The notes under the pieces: model-generated | Databases searched by the model: none | Told to the model about the DNA's origin: nothing | The model's input: only the letters and a program-made list of their open reading frames with translations | Translations under genes and position numbers: made by a program | DNA from: an uncultured Pelagibacteraceae bacterium | GTDB taxonomy: Bacteria > Pseudomonadota > Alphaproteobacteria > Pelagibacterales > Pelagibacteraceae | Assembly: GCA_902633185.1 (NCBI GenBank) | Contig: CACPFN010000004.1 | Location: 24,758 to 88,757 of the forward strand | Length of the DNA stretch: 64,000 bases | Direction: 5' to 3' | Part shown: in pieces, positions 34,919 to 43,491 of the stretch | How the letters are laid out: each line of letters opens with the position of its first letter | How positions within the stretch are numbered: the stretch's first letter is position 1

Positions 34919-35491
34919 ATGACTATGATGATCAATGAAAACCTTTCACTCGAAAAATGTCCAGCTCTAGTTCTTAACGCAGATTACAGACCATTAAGTT
35001 ATTATCCTTTATCATTATGGTCATGGCAAGACGCTATTAAATCTGTATTTTTAGATAGAGTCTCAATTGTAAGTCATTATGATCGAATGATAAGAAGCCC
35101 ATCATTCTCTATGCAGTTACCGAGTGTTATTGCATTAAAATCTTTTATAAAGCCTCGTTCAAACCCAAATTTTACAAGGTTTAATGTTTTCTTAAGAGAT
35201 AAGTTTAGTTGCCAATATTGTGGAAGTAATGATGAACTAACTTTTGACCATCTTCTTCCAAGATCAAAAGGTGGGAAAACCGATTGGGAAAATGTTGTTA
35301 CTGCTTGTTCAGCGTGTAATGTAAAAAAAGGTGGAAGGTTACTAAAAAATTCAGGAATGAAATTAAACCAATGGCCTTTTCAACCAACAACAGAAGATCT
35401 TCATAGAAATGGGAAGAATTTTCCTCCCAATTTTCTTCACAGTAGTTGGATGGATTATTTATATTGGGATGTGGAATTAGACCCTAGTTAA
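34919..35491 (+). CDS. HNH endonuclease family protein
   Basis: A 190-residue protein with a complete HNH nuclease: Cys98-x2-Cys101 and Cys130-x2-Cys133 zinc pairs, the catalytic Asp110-His111 (TFDHLLPRSKGG) and Asn125 (WENVVTACSACN). The N-terminal 80 residues (ALVLNADYRPLSYYPLSLWSWQDAI) are typical of the conserved chromosomal HNH family found across bacteria, whose cellular role is unclear. There is no neighbouring methylase, so a restriction role is unlikely. Convergent with coq7. Confidence 0.9.
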   Translation: MTMMINENLSLEKCPALVLNADYRPLSYYPLSLWSWQDAIKSVFLDRVSIVSHYDRMIRSPSFSMQLPSVIALKSFIKPRSNPNFTRFNVFLRDKFSCQYCGSNDELTFDHLLPRSKGGKTDWENVVTACSACNVKKGGRLLKNSGMKLNQWPFQPTTEDLHRNGKNFPPNFLHSSWMDYLYWDVELDPS

Positions 35492-36027
35492 ATTTTTTCA
35501 GAGATATTTATTGCAATTTTTGAGCCAGTTTTAATAATTTTATCCATTACTGAATATAAACCTTTTTTTGTTGCGCCGTGCTCATATGCAATATCTTTGT
35601 GTTCCAATTCATCAGCTCTAAATTTTTTTATTTTTTCTCTAAGTTTTTTCTCATCATCTTGTAATTGATCTATTTGACTTTGGTAATGTTTATCAATTAC
35701 TTCCTCAACAGAAGCTGTACACAGCATTGCTGCCTTTTTTCCTAATATTGTAGAGCCAAAACCTAAACCTACACCTAACAAATCCCACAGTGGTAAAAAT
35801 TTAGTTGGTTTTATATTTCTTTCTCTAATTTCATTTTCAAAAAAATCACTATGTTCTTGCTCATGTTCTCTCATTTCTTCTACTAATTTTAATAGTTCAG
35901 GATCCTTTTTAAATGTTTTCAGTGCTAAAAGTTGACCTTCATATATTTTAATTGCACCTCTTTCTCCGGCGTGATCAACTCTAATAAATTCTTCTAATTT
36001 TTTCTTGTTAGTCTTTTTCATAAACAA
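35488..36027 (-). CDS. coq7: Demethoxyubiquinone hydroxylase Coq7
   Basis: Di-iron monooxygenase for a late ring hydroxylation of ubiquinone. The two ligand sets are visible: RVDHAGERGAIKIYEGQ with EHEQEH, and SVEEVIDKHY with DELEHKDIAYEHG. 179 residues. It overlaps dsbB by about 14-20 bases depending on which of two adjacent ATGs (36027 or 36021) is used. Confidence 0.95.
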   Translation of the reverse strand: MFMKKTNKKKLEEFIRVDHAGERGAIKIYEGQLLALKTFKKDPELLKLVEEMREHEQEHSDFFENEIRERNIKPTKFLPLWDLLGVGLGFGSTILGKKAAMLCTASVEEVIDKHYQSQIDQLQDDEKKLREKIKKFRADELEHKDIAYEHGATKKGLYSVMDKIIKTGSKIAINISEKI

Positions 36028-36481
36028 GAGCTCTTAGCGAAAATAATACAATTAGTAAAGATGTTAAAAAATTCAATCCAGATAAAGATATTCCTAAAAT
36101 AGTAAACTCTACATCTTTGCAATTTTTAACCATTCCAAGACTTTCGATTATTTTTTCTTTATTCGTGATATCTATATTTGTATTTGTACAACCAGCATAT
36201 TCATCAAAAATGCCATTTTCTATACCAAAATGATATCCTGCAAGAGCAGTGCTTAGTGTGAAAGTAATTACTAAAGCAATTAAAACTCTATCAGATTTAA
36301 CGTAGTTATATCCCAAAAAACAAATGAAGATTGCTATTAAAAAGGGAATTCTTTGATAAATACATAATTTACATGGCAAATACCCAAGGGCTTTTTCAAT
36401 ATAGATCGCAGATAGTATGGCAATAATTGAGTATACAAAAATTAGTAAATAAATATTTTTTCTTTTTAAAATAAAATTCAT
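36008..36481 (-). CDS. dsbB: Disulfide bond formation protein DsbB
   Basis: Inner-membrane quinone reductase that reoxidises DsbA. Four membrane segments frame the two periplasmic cysteine pairs: Cys37-x2-Cys40 (LPCKLCIYQRIPF) and Cys98/Cys121 (YAGCTN; VKNCKDVEF). 157 residues. It is followed by coq7 and preceded by the YqaA-like gene with a 1-base gap; no dsbA is nearby. Confidence 0.9.
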   Translation of the reverse strand: MNFILKRKNIYLLIFVYSIIAILSAIYIEKALGYLPCKLCIYQRIPFLIAIFICFLGYNYVKSDRVLIALVITFTLSTALAGYHFGIENGIFDEYAGCTNTNIDITNKEKIIESLGMVKNCKDVEFTILGISLSGLNFLTSLLIVLFSLRALVYEKD

Positions 36482-36482
36482 T

Positions 36483-37091
36483 TCAGTTCATAAAATTTTG
36501 TAAAAATTTATAAATTAAAAAAACAAAAACTATTAATACAATTGAGATTATAATTGAAACTTTAAGCAGCTTTTTTTCAATTATTGTTTTCATAGCTGGA
36601 CCAAAATTTCCAACCAAAAAAGCTATAATGAAAAATCTAGATCCTCTTGTTAGCAAAGAAACAATTATAAAATAAACAACATTAAATTGAACAAAGCCAC
36701 TAGTTATTGTGAGTAATTTAAATGGAATGGGTGTAAAACCCGCAATAGCTAGCAAGGTTGCCCATGCAAAAACCCCTCCATCCGATGAAATTTTATCTTT
36801 TAAAAATGAGGTATTGTCTACACCATAAAGCTCAAAAATCTTAACACCAATTTCATTGAAAAAAACGTATCCTATGAAATATCCCAAACATGCTCCTAAC
36901 ACTGACCCCGTTGTAGCAATAATTGCTATCTTCAGCCATCTTTGTCTGTCAGCAATAGTCATTGGAATTATAAGAACATCTGGCGGAATAGGAAATATGA
37001 AACTCTCAATAAAGGATATAAATCCTAAAATTTTTTTAGAATTTTTATGTCCTGCAAGATTAATTGTTTTATTAAATAGTTCCTTAAACAT
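36483..37091 (-). CDS. YqaA/DedA-like (VTT-domain) membrane protein
   Basis: A 202-residue membrane protein with about four to five hydrophobic segments and the VTT-type sequence FIFPIPPDVLIIPM, AIIATTGSVLGACLGYFIGY and AGFTPIPFKLLTITSGFV. DedA-superfamily proteins are implicated in lipid flipping, but this YqaA branch has no established role. It is upstream of dsbB in the same operon and divergent from tRNA-Leu. Confidence 0.8.
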   Translation of the reverse strand: MFKELFNKTINLAGHKNSKKILGFISFIESFIFPIPPDVLIIPMTIADRQRWLKIAIIATTGSVLGACLGYFIGYVFFNEIGVKIFELYGVDNTSFLKDKISSDGGVFAWATLLAIAGFTPIPFKLLTITSGFVQFNVVYFIIVSLLTRGSRFFIIAFLVGNFGPAMKTIIEKKLLKVSIIISIVLIVFVFLIYKFLQNFMN

Positions 37092-37156
37092 ATTTTCTTT
37101 TAATATAAATAATGTTTTAATACTATTATTTATATTCTATGAAACTAAAAATAAAT

Positions 37157-37243
37157 GGGCGAATGGCGGAACTGGTAGACGCGTTGGACTCAAAATCCAA
37201 TAGTAGCAATACTGTGAGAGTTCGATTCTCTCTTTGCCCACCA
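37157..37243 (+). tRNA. tRNA-Leu (anticodon CAA)
   Basis: An 87-base cloverleaf with acceptor stem GGGCGAA/TTTGCCC (one G-U pair), anticodon stem TTGGA/TCCAA around loop CTCAAAA (CAA at 37191-37193), a long class-II variable arm, and the T arm GAGAGTTCGATTCTCTC. CCA is encoded (37241-37243). It decodes UUG. The next gene's ATG is only 7 bases after the CCA. Confidence 0.96.
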
Positions 37244-37250
37244 AAAATAA

Positions 37251-38960
37251 ATGAACTTAAAAAAAATTAACAATTTAACAGATTTATTTTTTGATCAATT
37301 TGATAGACAAATTAATAAAGACAAAATTTTATTGTCAACTTTAGGTGATAAAAGAAAAAATTATTCTTGGAAGGACACATATGATATTATTAATTTAGTT
37401 TCTAATGAATTAAGAAATGTAATATCTAAAGGCGATAGATGTTTGTTAATTTCTGAAAATAGACCTGAATGGTTTATCGCAGACTTATCTATTATGTTGT
37501 CAGATGGGATAACTGTTCCAGCATACACAACTTATGCAGAAAACGACTATAATTATATTCTTGATGATTGTACACCAAGTGTAATTTTTGTCTCAAATAT
37601 TGAACAATTCAGTAAATTGAAAAACATTATTAAGGATAAAAAATTTATAAAAAAAATATATTCTTTTGAAAAATTATCAAATGTAGAAATTGAATATATT
37701 AATCTACAAGATTTAATCCGAAATAATAATAAAAAAAATTTACCAATTAATAAATCTCTAGCTTCAAGAAAAGATCCATCTTGCATAATTTATACCTCGG
37801 GCACACAAGGAAATCCTAAAGGAGTGATTTTAAGTCATGGAGGCATCTTAAATAATTGTGAGGGTGCAATAGATATCCTAAAACCATTATTAACTAAAGA
37901 ACAGCCTAGGTTTCTTACATGGCTTCCACTTTCACATTCTTACGAACATACTGTTCAGTTTGTACAAATTACTGTAGCAGCTAGAATTTTTTATGCAGAG
38001 AGCATAGATAAACTAGTCAAAAATATGGGTGATTGTTCACCACAAATTATGACAGCCGTACCAAGATTTTACCAAAATCTCTATCAAAAAATCAATGCAA
38101 GTTTTAAAAAAGCTAAAGGGTTGAAAAAAAAACTAATTTATAAAATGTTAGAGTTGGGTCTAAAAAAAATAAAAAAAGAAAATTTAACTTTTTTTGAAAA
38201 AATACAGGATAGTATCTTAGAAAAATTGGTAAGGAAAAAAATAAAATCACAATTTGGCGGATCTCTTAAAACATTTGTTTCTGGAGGTGGCGCCTTAGAT
38301 AAAGAGGTTGGGTATTTCCTAAATGCTATAGGTTTACCAACTCTACAAGGTTACGGCCTAACTGAGACATCGCCAGTTGTTAGCTGTAATCCAATAAATG
38401 ATATTAGAATAGATACTGTTGGCCCGCCATTTAAGGGAAATGAAGTAAAAATAGCCGATGATGGTGAAATTTTAGTAAGAGGCGAAAATGTAATGTTGGG
38501 ATATTGGAATAATAAAGAAGAGACCGAAAAAGTCTTAAAAGATGGTTGGCTTCACACAGGAGATATTGGGGCATTTGAAAATAAATTTTTAAAAATTACT
38601 GACAGAAAAAAAGATATTCTAATTACCCCTGGTGGAGATAATATTTCTCCACTAAAAATTGAAAATGAATTAGTAAATTTAGAATTTATTGATCAAGCAG
38701 TAGTGTTTGGAGATAGTAAACCATATTTAGTAGCATTATTAGTTTTAAATGATGAATATTATAATATTAAATATGAAGAAATTTACGATGCAATAGACAA
38801 TTTGAATAACAATCTCTCAAAAATAGAAAATATAAAAAAATTTTTTGTAATCAAAGAAAAATTTTCAATTGAAAATGGAATGTTAACACCAACATTAAAG
38901 TTAAAAAGATATAGGATCATTAATAAATACAAAACTAATTTTGAAAATCTTTACAAATAA
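37251..38960 (+). CDS. AMP-binding long-chain acyl-CoA synthetase-like protein
   Basis: ANL-superfamily ligase of 569 residues. The phosphate-binding loop is IIYTSGTQGNPKGVILSHGG (about 180-199), followed by GYGLTETSPVVSCNP, WLHTGDIG and the hinge KITDRKKDILITPGGDNISP. This wording is typical of long-chain fatty-acyl-CoA synthetases (FadD15-like), which activate fatty acids with ATP and CoA. Usual C-terminal length. It starts 7 bases after the tRNA-Leu CCA and has no ribosome-binding site of its own. Confidence 0.88.
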   Translation: MNLKKINNLTDLFFDQFDRQINKDKILLSTLGDKRKNYSWKDTYDIINLVSNELRNVISKGDRCLLISENRPEWFIADLSIMLSDGITVPAYTTYAENDYNYILDDCTPSVIFVSNIEQFSKLKNIIKDKKFIKKIYSFEKLSNVEIEYINLQDLIRNNNKKNLPINKSLASRKDPSCIIYTSGTQGNPKGVILSHGGILNNCEGAIDILKPLLTKEQPRFLTWLPLSHSYEHTVQFVQITVAARIFYAESIDKLVKNMGDCSPQIMTAVPRFYQNLYQKINASFKKAKGLKKKLIYKMLELGLKKIKKENLTFFEKIQDSILEKLVRKKIKSQFGGSLKTFVSGGGALDKEVGYFLNAIGLPTLQGYGLTETSPVVSCNPINDIRIDTVGPPFKGNEVKIADDGEILVRGENVMLGYWNNKEETEKVLKDGWLHTGDIGAFENKFLKITDRKKDILITPGGDNISPLKIENELVNLEFIDQAVVFGDSKPYLVALLVLNDEYYNIKYEEIYDAIDNLNNNLSKIENIKKFFVIKEKFSIENGMLTPTLKLKRYRIINKYKTNFENLYK

Positions 38961-39063
38961 CAAAAATAAATTGTTTATTAATCGCTATTTTACTTAACTT
39001 TTTTTAATTATTTTTTTTTTATTTTTTTTAAAAAAAAAATAAAATTGTTAAATAATTATGTAA
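38961..39063. other. AT homopolymer-rich gap before the Lys-rich mini-gene
   Basis: About 100 bases dominated by long T and A runs (TTTTTTTTTT followed by AAAAAAAAAA near 39009-39042), which could fold into an A-T hairpin. I see no gene here. It may end the acyl-CoA synthetase transcript. Confidence 0.4.
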
Positions 39064-39092
39064 TTGACATAACTATTCAAAAAAAATACAAA
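39064..39092 (+). promoter_or_regulatory. Promoter of the Lys-rich mini-gene
   Basis: A perfect -35 TTGACA (39064-39069) and a -10 TACAAA (39087-39092) are separated by 17 bases. The leader then contains a 7-base-pair stem-loop, ACGAATC-AAAAA-GATTCGT (39104-39122), before the ribosome-binding site AAGGGAG (39131-39137) and the ATG at 39144. Confidence 0.65.
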
Positions 39093-39143
39093 AAGGTAAT
39101 TAAACGAATCAAAAAGATTCGTAATTAAAAAAGGGAGCTAAAG

Positions 39144-39227
39144 ATGGCTAAAAGAAGAAAAAAAGCTGCTAAAAAGAAAACTAAGAAAAAAGCTAAGAAA
39201 AAAGCTAAAAAGAAAAAAAGAAGATAG
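39144..39227 (+). CDS. 27-residue Lys/Arg-rich histone-H1-like peptide
   Basis: A 27-codon ORF starting MAKRRKKAAKKKTKKK, containing only Met, Ala, Thr, Lys and Arg. It has a consensus-type promoter, a near-perfect Shine-Dalgarno (AAGGGAG, 6 bases before ATG) and its own intrinsic terminator, which together make it a real expressed unit rather than a chance run. Alternating Ala-Lys repeats resemble the C-terminal tails of bacterial histone-H1-like proteins, so nucleic-acid binding is likely but unproven. A highly similar Lys-rich tract forms the N-terminus of the convergent CarD. Confidence 0.75.
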   Translation: MAKRRKKAAKKKTKKKAKKKAKKKKRR

Positions 39228-39249
39228 TTTAGTATTCTTTTTATTAAAT

Positions 39250-39290
39250 AACGCTTCTCATGGCGCTTGCGTGGGAAGCGTTTTTTTTAT
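39250..39290 (+). terminator. Rho-independent terminator after the Lys-rich mini-gene
   Basis: An 8-base-pair outer stem (AACGCTTC, 39250-39257; GAAGCGTT, 39275-39282) with further inner pairing (GCGC/GCGT) is followed by eight T residues. It overlaps the end of the convergent carD gene. Confidence 0.85.
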
Positions 39291-40144
39291 TCTGCTGCTA
39301 CTTCTGGACTCTCTTCTTCCAGTGGCTTAGTTTCTATTTTTTGAATTTGTTTTTCTAAATTCCTTTTTAGAGCTTTATCTAATTTTTTTTGAGTATCTTC
39401 CGTGCTCATATTTAAAACTATTTGAAACTCAGTAAGTACTCTGTCGTAAGCTTTTTCAAATAATTGTCTTTCACTATATGATTGATCAACCATTAAATCA
39501 TCTCCTTTATTAAGATCTCGAACAACTTCGGCTAATTCGTAAATTTTTCCAGATGAAATTTTGGCTTCATATTCTTGTGCTCTTCTACTCCACATACTTC
39601 TTTTTATTTTAGGCTTACTTTTTAAAATACTTATACATTTGTTTACTTGGTTAATTGTAGCCAAAGGTCTCAAGTGAGATTGTTTGTTTACAGGAACCAT
39701 TCCATTAGCCTTATCTTTTTCAAATTTAAGAATATAAGCTTCTATCTCAATTCCTCCTATATTCATTTTTTTAAATTCTGTAATTTGTCCAACTCCATGT
39801 TTTGGATAAACAACATAGTCTTTAATTTTATATTCTTTCTTTTCTGTATCTTGTTTTTTTACCTTTTTAATTTCTGGTTTTTGTTCGTTACTTTTTGGGA
39901 TTCTGAGTAAATTAGAATTTGATTCAGTGTTATCTTTTTTTTCTGCCTTTACTGTTTTTGGCTTAATTATTTTCTTTTGAGTAACTGCTTTTTTTGGTTT
40001 TTTATCTATTTTTACTTTTTTTTGTTTAGTAATATTTTTTATTTTCTTTGGCTTTGATAAAGATTTTGATTTTTTTTTTTTATTAATAGATTTTTTCTTT
40101 TTAAATGTTTTCTTCAAAGTATTTATCAAACTTATTTTTTTCAT
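39287..40144 (-). CDS. carD: CarD/CdnL-family transcription regulator with Lys-rich N-terminal extension
   Basis: CarD proteins bind the RNA polymerase beta subunit and stabilise open complexes. The CarD domain starts about residue 105 ([23 protein letters not shown]) and includes the helical part [29 protein letters not shown]. Before it are about 100 residues made mostly of Lys with Ser, Pro, Thr and Ile, absent from the roughly 170-residue usual form. The only upstream ATG (40144) overlaps fdxA by 44 bases, more than elsewhere in the window; an alternative TTG start slightly downstream is possible. Confidence 0.88.
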   Translation of the reverse strand: MKKISLINTLKKTFKKKKSINKKKKSKSLSKPKKIKNITKQKKVKIDKKPKKAVTQKKIIKPKTVKAEKKDNTESNSNLLRIPKSNEQKPEIKKVKKQDTEKKEYKIKDYVVYPKHGVGQITEFKKMNIGGIEIEAYILKFEKDKANGMVPVNKQSHLRPLATINQVNKCISILKSKPKIKRSMWSRRAQEYEAKISSGKIYELAEVVRDLNKGDDLMVDQSYSERQLFEKAYDRVLTEFQIVLNMSTEDTQKKLDKALKRNLEKQIQKIETKPLEEESPEVAAE

Positions 40145-40427
40145 CTTTAAACTTATTGTGATCGGGCAGGGGCTCTTTAGCTTCTGAAATATTTGGCCAT
40201 ATTTCAGAATATTTTTTATTGACCTCTAGCCATCTTTCACTTCCTTCTTCTGTGTCTGAAATAATAGCATCGATTGGACATTCAGGTTCACAAACGCCAC
40301 AATCTATACACTCATCAGGTTTAATTACAAGCATATTTTTTCCCTCGTAGAAACAATCAACAGGACATACGTCTACACAAGTAGTATGTTTACATTTAAT
40401 ACATTTGTCGTTGACTAAATATGTCAC
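40101..40427 (-). CDS. fdxA: Ferredoxin FdxA (seven-iron type)
   Basis: Small electron carrier with 3Fe-4S and 4Fe-4S clusters. Cysteines appear in [21 protein letters not shown] and [12 protein letters not shown], the standard FdxA arrangement, with a C-terminal tail of about 50 residues. 108 residues. It overlaps terB by 4 bases and carD by up to 44. The helicase-fdxA-carD order is conserved in alphaproteobacteria. Confidence 0.95.
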   Translation of the reverse strand: MTYLVNDKCIKCKHTTCVDVCPVDCFYEGKNMLVIKPDECIDCGVCEPECPIDAIISDTEEGSERWLEVNKKYSEIWPNISEAKEPLPDHNKFKDEKNKFDKYFEENI

Positions 40428-40849
40428 TGTTTAGATTTGACTTTCTCTTTGATATCTCCAACAACTTTATGATCAAGATACAATAAACCAGAAAGTCGTC
40501 TCATTAAATTTGCTTCGTATATGTCAGCATTGTCATCTGAATAAATAATAGTCCATAAAGCTTCTATAACTATTTTTTTTTCTTCAAAACTTTTATTTTT
40601 TACTTCCCTAGTAAATTCAAGGATTTGATTTGCATCCTTCTCTTTTGTTTCTGCATCTTTTATTATTTCATCTAAAGTATCTTCAGCAGCCCCCATTTCT
40701 ATTAAAGCATTTTTTATTATATTTTTCTCTTTTTCTGTGAAGTTTTGATCGATTTTTGCGGAGTGAATTAATAGAGCAGCAATGCTGATTAAGGATAAGT
40801 GACTTTCATCATGCTCATTTTCCTTTTTTTTCTTAAATAAGTTAAACAT
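40424..40849 (-). CDS. TerB-like protein
   Basis: A 141-residue, mostly helical acidic protein. [37 protein letters not shown] and the second half ([30 protein letters not shown]) resemble the two halves of the TerB fold (tellurite-resistance/DjlA-N superfamily). The conserved acidic residues fit a metal-binding site. No tellurite operon is nearby, so resistance is not implied. Start and stop overlap the helicase and fdxA genes. Confidence 0.75.
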   Translation of the reverse strand: MFNLFKKKKENEHDESHLSLISIAALLIHSAKIDQNFTEKEKNIIKNALIEMGAAEDTLDEIIKDAETKEKDANQILEFTREVKNKSFEEKKIVIEALWTIIYSDDNADIYEANLMRRLSGLLYLDHKVVGDIKEKVKSKQ

Positions 40850-43329
40850 TATTTTAGGTTTAATTGATTTAATACACTAAATGGATTATTAGAATAGTCT
40901 TTTTTGTCTTGCCTCTTTGAAACTTTCTTTTTTGCCGGAAGATACCTTATAAAAAACTCTTTTTCTCTCTCATAAATTTTGTAATCCATTTTCTTTAAAA
41001 GCTTCTTAAAATTATCTTTAGAACAACCAAGCAAGTTTAACATTTCAGGTACAACTTTAACCTCTTTTTTATCATCTTTTTCTGAATTGAATATTAACAA
41101 AAATAACCTTTCTAGTATATCTATACGAACATAAATATCGTCAAATTTCTCAAAACCGCACAGTAACATAAATTCTTTATTTGCAGATTTCGTGTCATTT
41201 AAAAAATTTAATCCAAATGTTGGTGGCGATAAGTTCAAAAAATTATTATTATAGTTTTTCCATAGTAATATTCTTAAAGAAACTGAACTTGGTTTAAATA
41301 ATTTAAATAAAAAGACATGATATCTCCCAAACTTAACACCTAATTTCCTTAGTTTTTTTCTATCATCTTGATCTATTTTTTTTAGGTATTCAGAAACGTT
41401 TGATCTTTTTATAACACCGTTACTTTCATAAAGTCTGTAAGCTAAACCCCTAAGTTCTGGGTTATCTTCTTTAATATTTTTCAACTCAATCAAACTATTA
41501 AGTTCAGCTTCAATTTTTTTAATAATCCATTTATTTAGGTAATCGTTTAAATTATTTCTTTCATTATTCTCAATCATTTCATCTATGATCAAATCAATTT
41601 TTGGATTAAGATAATCAGATCCAGCTGTCAGTTTTGCTATTGGATCATTTCTCCAATAAATCTTAAAGTCATCTTTCAATTCTATAAGTCCAGTATCTAT
41701 TATTTGTTGTATTCTATTGATTATTTCTGGACCTACATTTTGCCTTGCGGCTTTTTTTAATGATTTAATATCAGCATCTAGAGCATCTACTTTTAAATCT
41801 AATTGAAGTTTTAAACCTTTTAAAATTCCAATATATTGATCATTAATTAATACCTTTTCTTCCTCAAGGATCTCAGTTTTTAGCTCAATATCTTGCTTTA
41901 ATCCTCTGGCTAACACACTAGCTCTTTTATCTATAAAAGTTTTGGTTAATTCATCATGAAGTCTATCCGATAATTTATCTTCCAACTTTTTAGTTCGTTC
42001 GACCCAATAATCTTGATTTTCAACCCAATTAGATTTATTTGCAACATATGACCAAGTTCTCACATTCGATATTCTATTTGAAATTGAGTCGACATTTCCA
42101 TCCAGCTTATCAAGCATAGAAAGTTGTTTTTTCATATAATAGTTTGGTATTTTTCTTTCTTCACCTGTCAAAAAATTGAATACTTTATCTACAACTTCCA
42201 AGTGGTGACCGTAAGTTTTTTTGACAAAATCAGGTATTTGACAACATTCCCAGAGAATTTTCAAAATGTTTGAATTATTTTCTATATTATTGTTATCTTC
42301 TTTTAAAAAATATTTTAAAACTTTTTCATCTTCACATTCTCCTACTCTTCTCAACCAATCTTTATTGGGTTTTTCATCTAAAGATTTTAAAAGAGTTTCT
42401 TTATTTTTAAAATTTAGATTAGAATTTCTCCAGAATATATTTTGTATTTCTGGAAAATTATGATTTTCTAAAAACTCTATTTCTTCTGGATTAATTTCGT
42501 CACAATCTCCAGTAATACCAAAGCTTCCATCATTTAAATATCGACCAGCTCTTCCTGAAATTTGCCCAATTTCTGAGATTTTTAACCTTCTAATTTTTTT
42601 TCCATCAAACTTTTTTATATTTGAGAAATAAACATTTTCTAGATCCATATTTATACCCATTCCAATAGCATCAGTTGCAACAAGATAATCAACATCTCCT
42701 GATTGATATAAACTTACTTGAGCATTTCTTGTTTTAGGACTGAGAGATCCCATAACAATTGCTGCTCCACCTTTCTGTCTTCTTATGAGTTCTGCAATTG
42801 CATATACCTCTTCTGTAGAAAAAGCAATTACAGCACTTTTTCGTTCTATTCTCGAAATTTTTTTGTATCCGCCAAATGATAGTTTTGACAATCTTTGTTT
42901 ATTTATAAACTCAATATCATCATCAAGTTTGTGAATAATACTTTTTATAGTATTGGAACCCATTAGCATTGTTAATTTCTCACCTCTTAGATTTAATAAT
43001 CTGTCAGTAAAAATATGACCTCGTTCATGATCTGAACACATTTGAATTTCATCTATCCCCACAAAATCTAAAACTTTATCTACGGGCATTGACTCTACAG
43101 TGCACAAAAAATACTTTGCGTTAATCGGTATAATCTTCTCTTCCCCAGTAATAAGAGCAACTTTAGATGCATCTACCTTTTGTATAATCTTGTCATATAC
43201 TTCTCTTGCTAGAAGTCTTAGTGGAAATCCGATCATTCCTGTGTCGAATGAAAGCATCGTTTCTATAGCTAAAAAAGTTTTACCAGTATTTGTAGGTCCA
43301 AGAACTGCTGTGATCTTATTTTTTGACAT
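40849..43329 (-). CDS. SUV3-like superfamily II helicase
   Basis: An 826-residue ATP-dependent helicase similar to mitochondrial SUV3. Walker A is GPTNTGKT (11-18), motif II is DEIQ (93-96), motif V/VI sequence VATDAIGMGINMDL and QISGRAGRYLNDG is present. A long helical C-terminal half follows. SUV3 works with PNPase in mitochondrial RNA decay; pnp is also encoded in this window but not adjacent. First gene of the helicase-terB-fdxA-carD operon. Confidence 0.88.
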   Translation of the reverse strand: MSKNKITAVLGPTNTGKTFLAIETMLSFDTGMIGFPLRLLAREVYDKIIQKVDASKVALITGEEKIIPINAKYFLCTVESMPVDKVLDFVGIDEIQMCSDHERGHIFTDRLLNLRGEKLTMLMGSNTIKSIIHKLDDDIEFINKQRLSKLSFGGYKKISRIERKSAVIAFSTEEVYAIAELIRRQKGGAAIVMGSLSPKTRNAQVSLYQSGDVDYLVATDAIGMGINMDLENVYFSNIKKFDGKKIRRLKISEIGQISGRAGRYLNDGSFGITGDCDEINPEEIEFLENHNFPEIQNIFWRNSNLNFKNKETLLKSLDEKPNKDWLRRVGECEDEKVLKYFLKEDNNNIENNSNILKILWECCQIPDFVKKTYGHHLEVVDKVFNFLTGEERKIPNYYMKKQLSMLDKLDGNVDSISNRISNVRTWSYVANKSNWVENQDYWVERTKKLEDKLSDRLHDELTKTFIDKRASVLARGLKQDIELKTEILEEEKVLINDQYIGILKGLKLQLDLKVDALDADIKSLKKAARQNVGPEIINRIQQIIDTGLIELKDDFKIYWRNDPIAKLTAGSDYLNPKIDLIIDEMIENNERNNLNDYLNKWIIKKIEAELNSLIELKNIKEDNPELRGLAYRLYESNGVIKRSNVSEYLKKIDQDDRKKLRKLGVKFGRYHVFLFKLFKPSSVSLRILLWKNYNNNFLNLSPPTFGLNFLNDTKSANKEFMLLCGFEKFDDIYVRIDILERLFLLIFNSEKDDKKEVKVVPEMLNLLGCSKDNFKKLLKKMDYKIYEREKEFFIRYLPAKKKVSKRQDKKDYSNNPFSVLNQLNLK

Positions 43330-43491
43330 ATCTACTTTTAGTATGATCTTTTTTAAGCCTACTATATTTTGTTACTCAAAAAGAACAAAAATAGACTAAA
43401 ACTAGTCCGAATCAGATAGGAAAAAGTTCTCATTTTCAATTTATATCATCTAAGGTTAGCATAAATTTTACAATATAAATATAAATATTTA

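Noticed and set aside
34919..35491. HNH gene as part of a restriction or anti-phage system
   Set aside because: No methylase, specificity subunit or other defence gene nearby; matches the conserved stand-alone chromosomal HNH family.
37081..37203. ORF reading through the tRNA-Leu region
   Set aside because: It is antisense to the YqaA-like gene and then runs into a clear tRNA cloverleaf.
40424..40849. Tellurite-resistance system
   Set aside because: Only a lone TerB-like domain; no other ter genes nearby.
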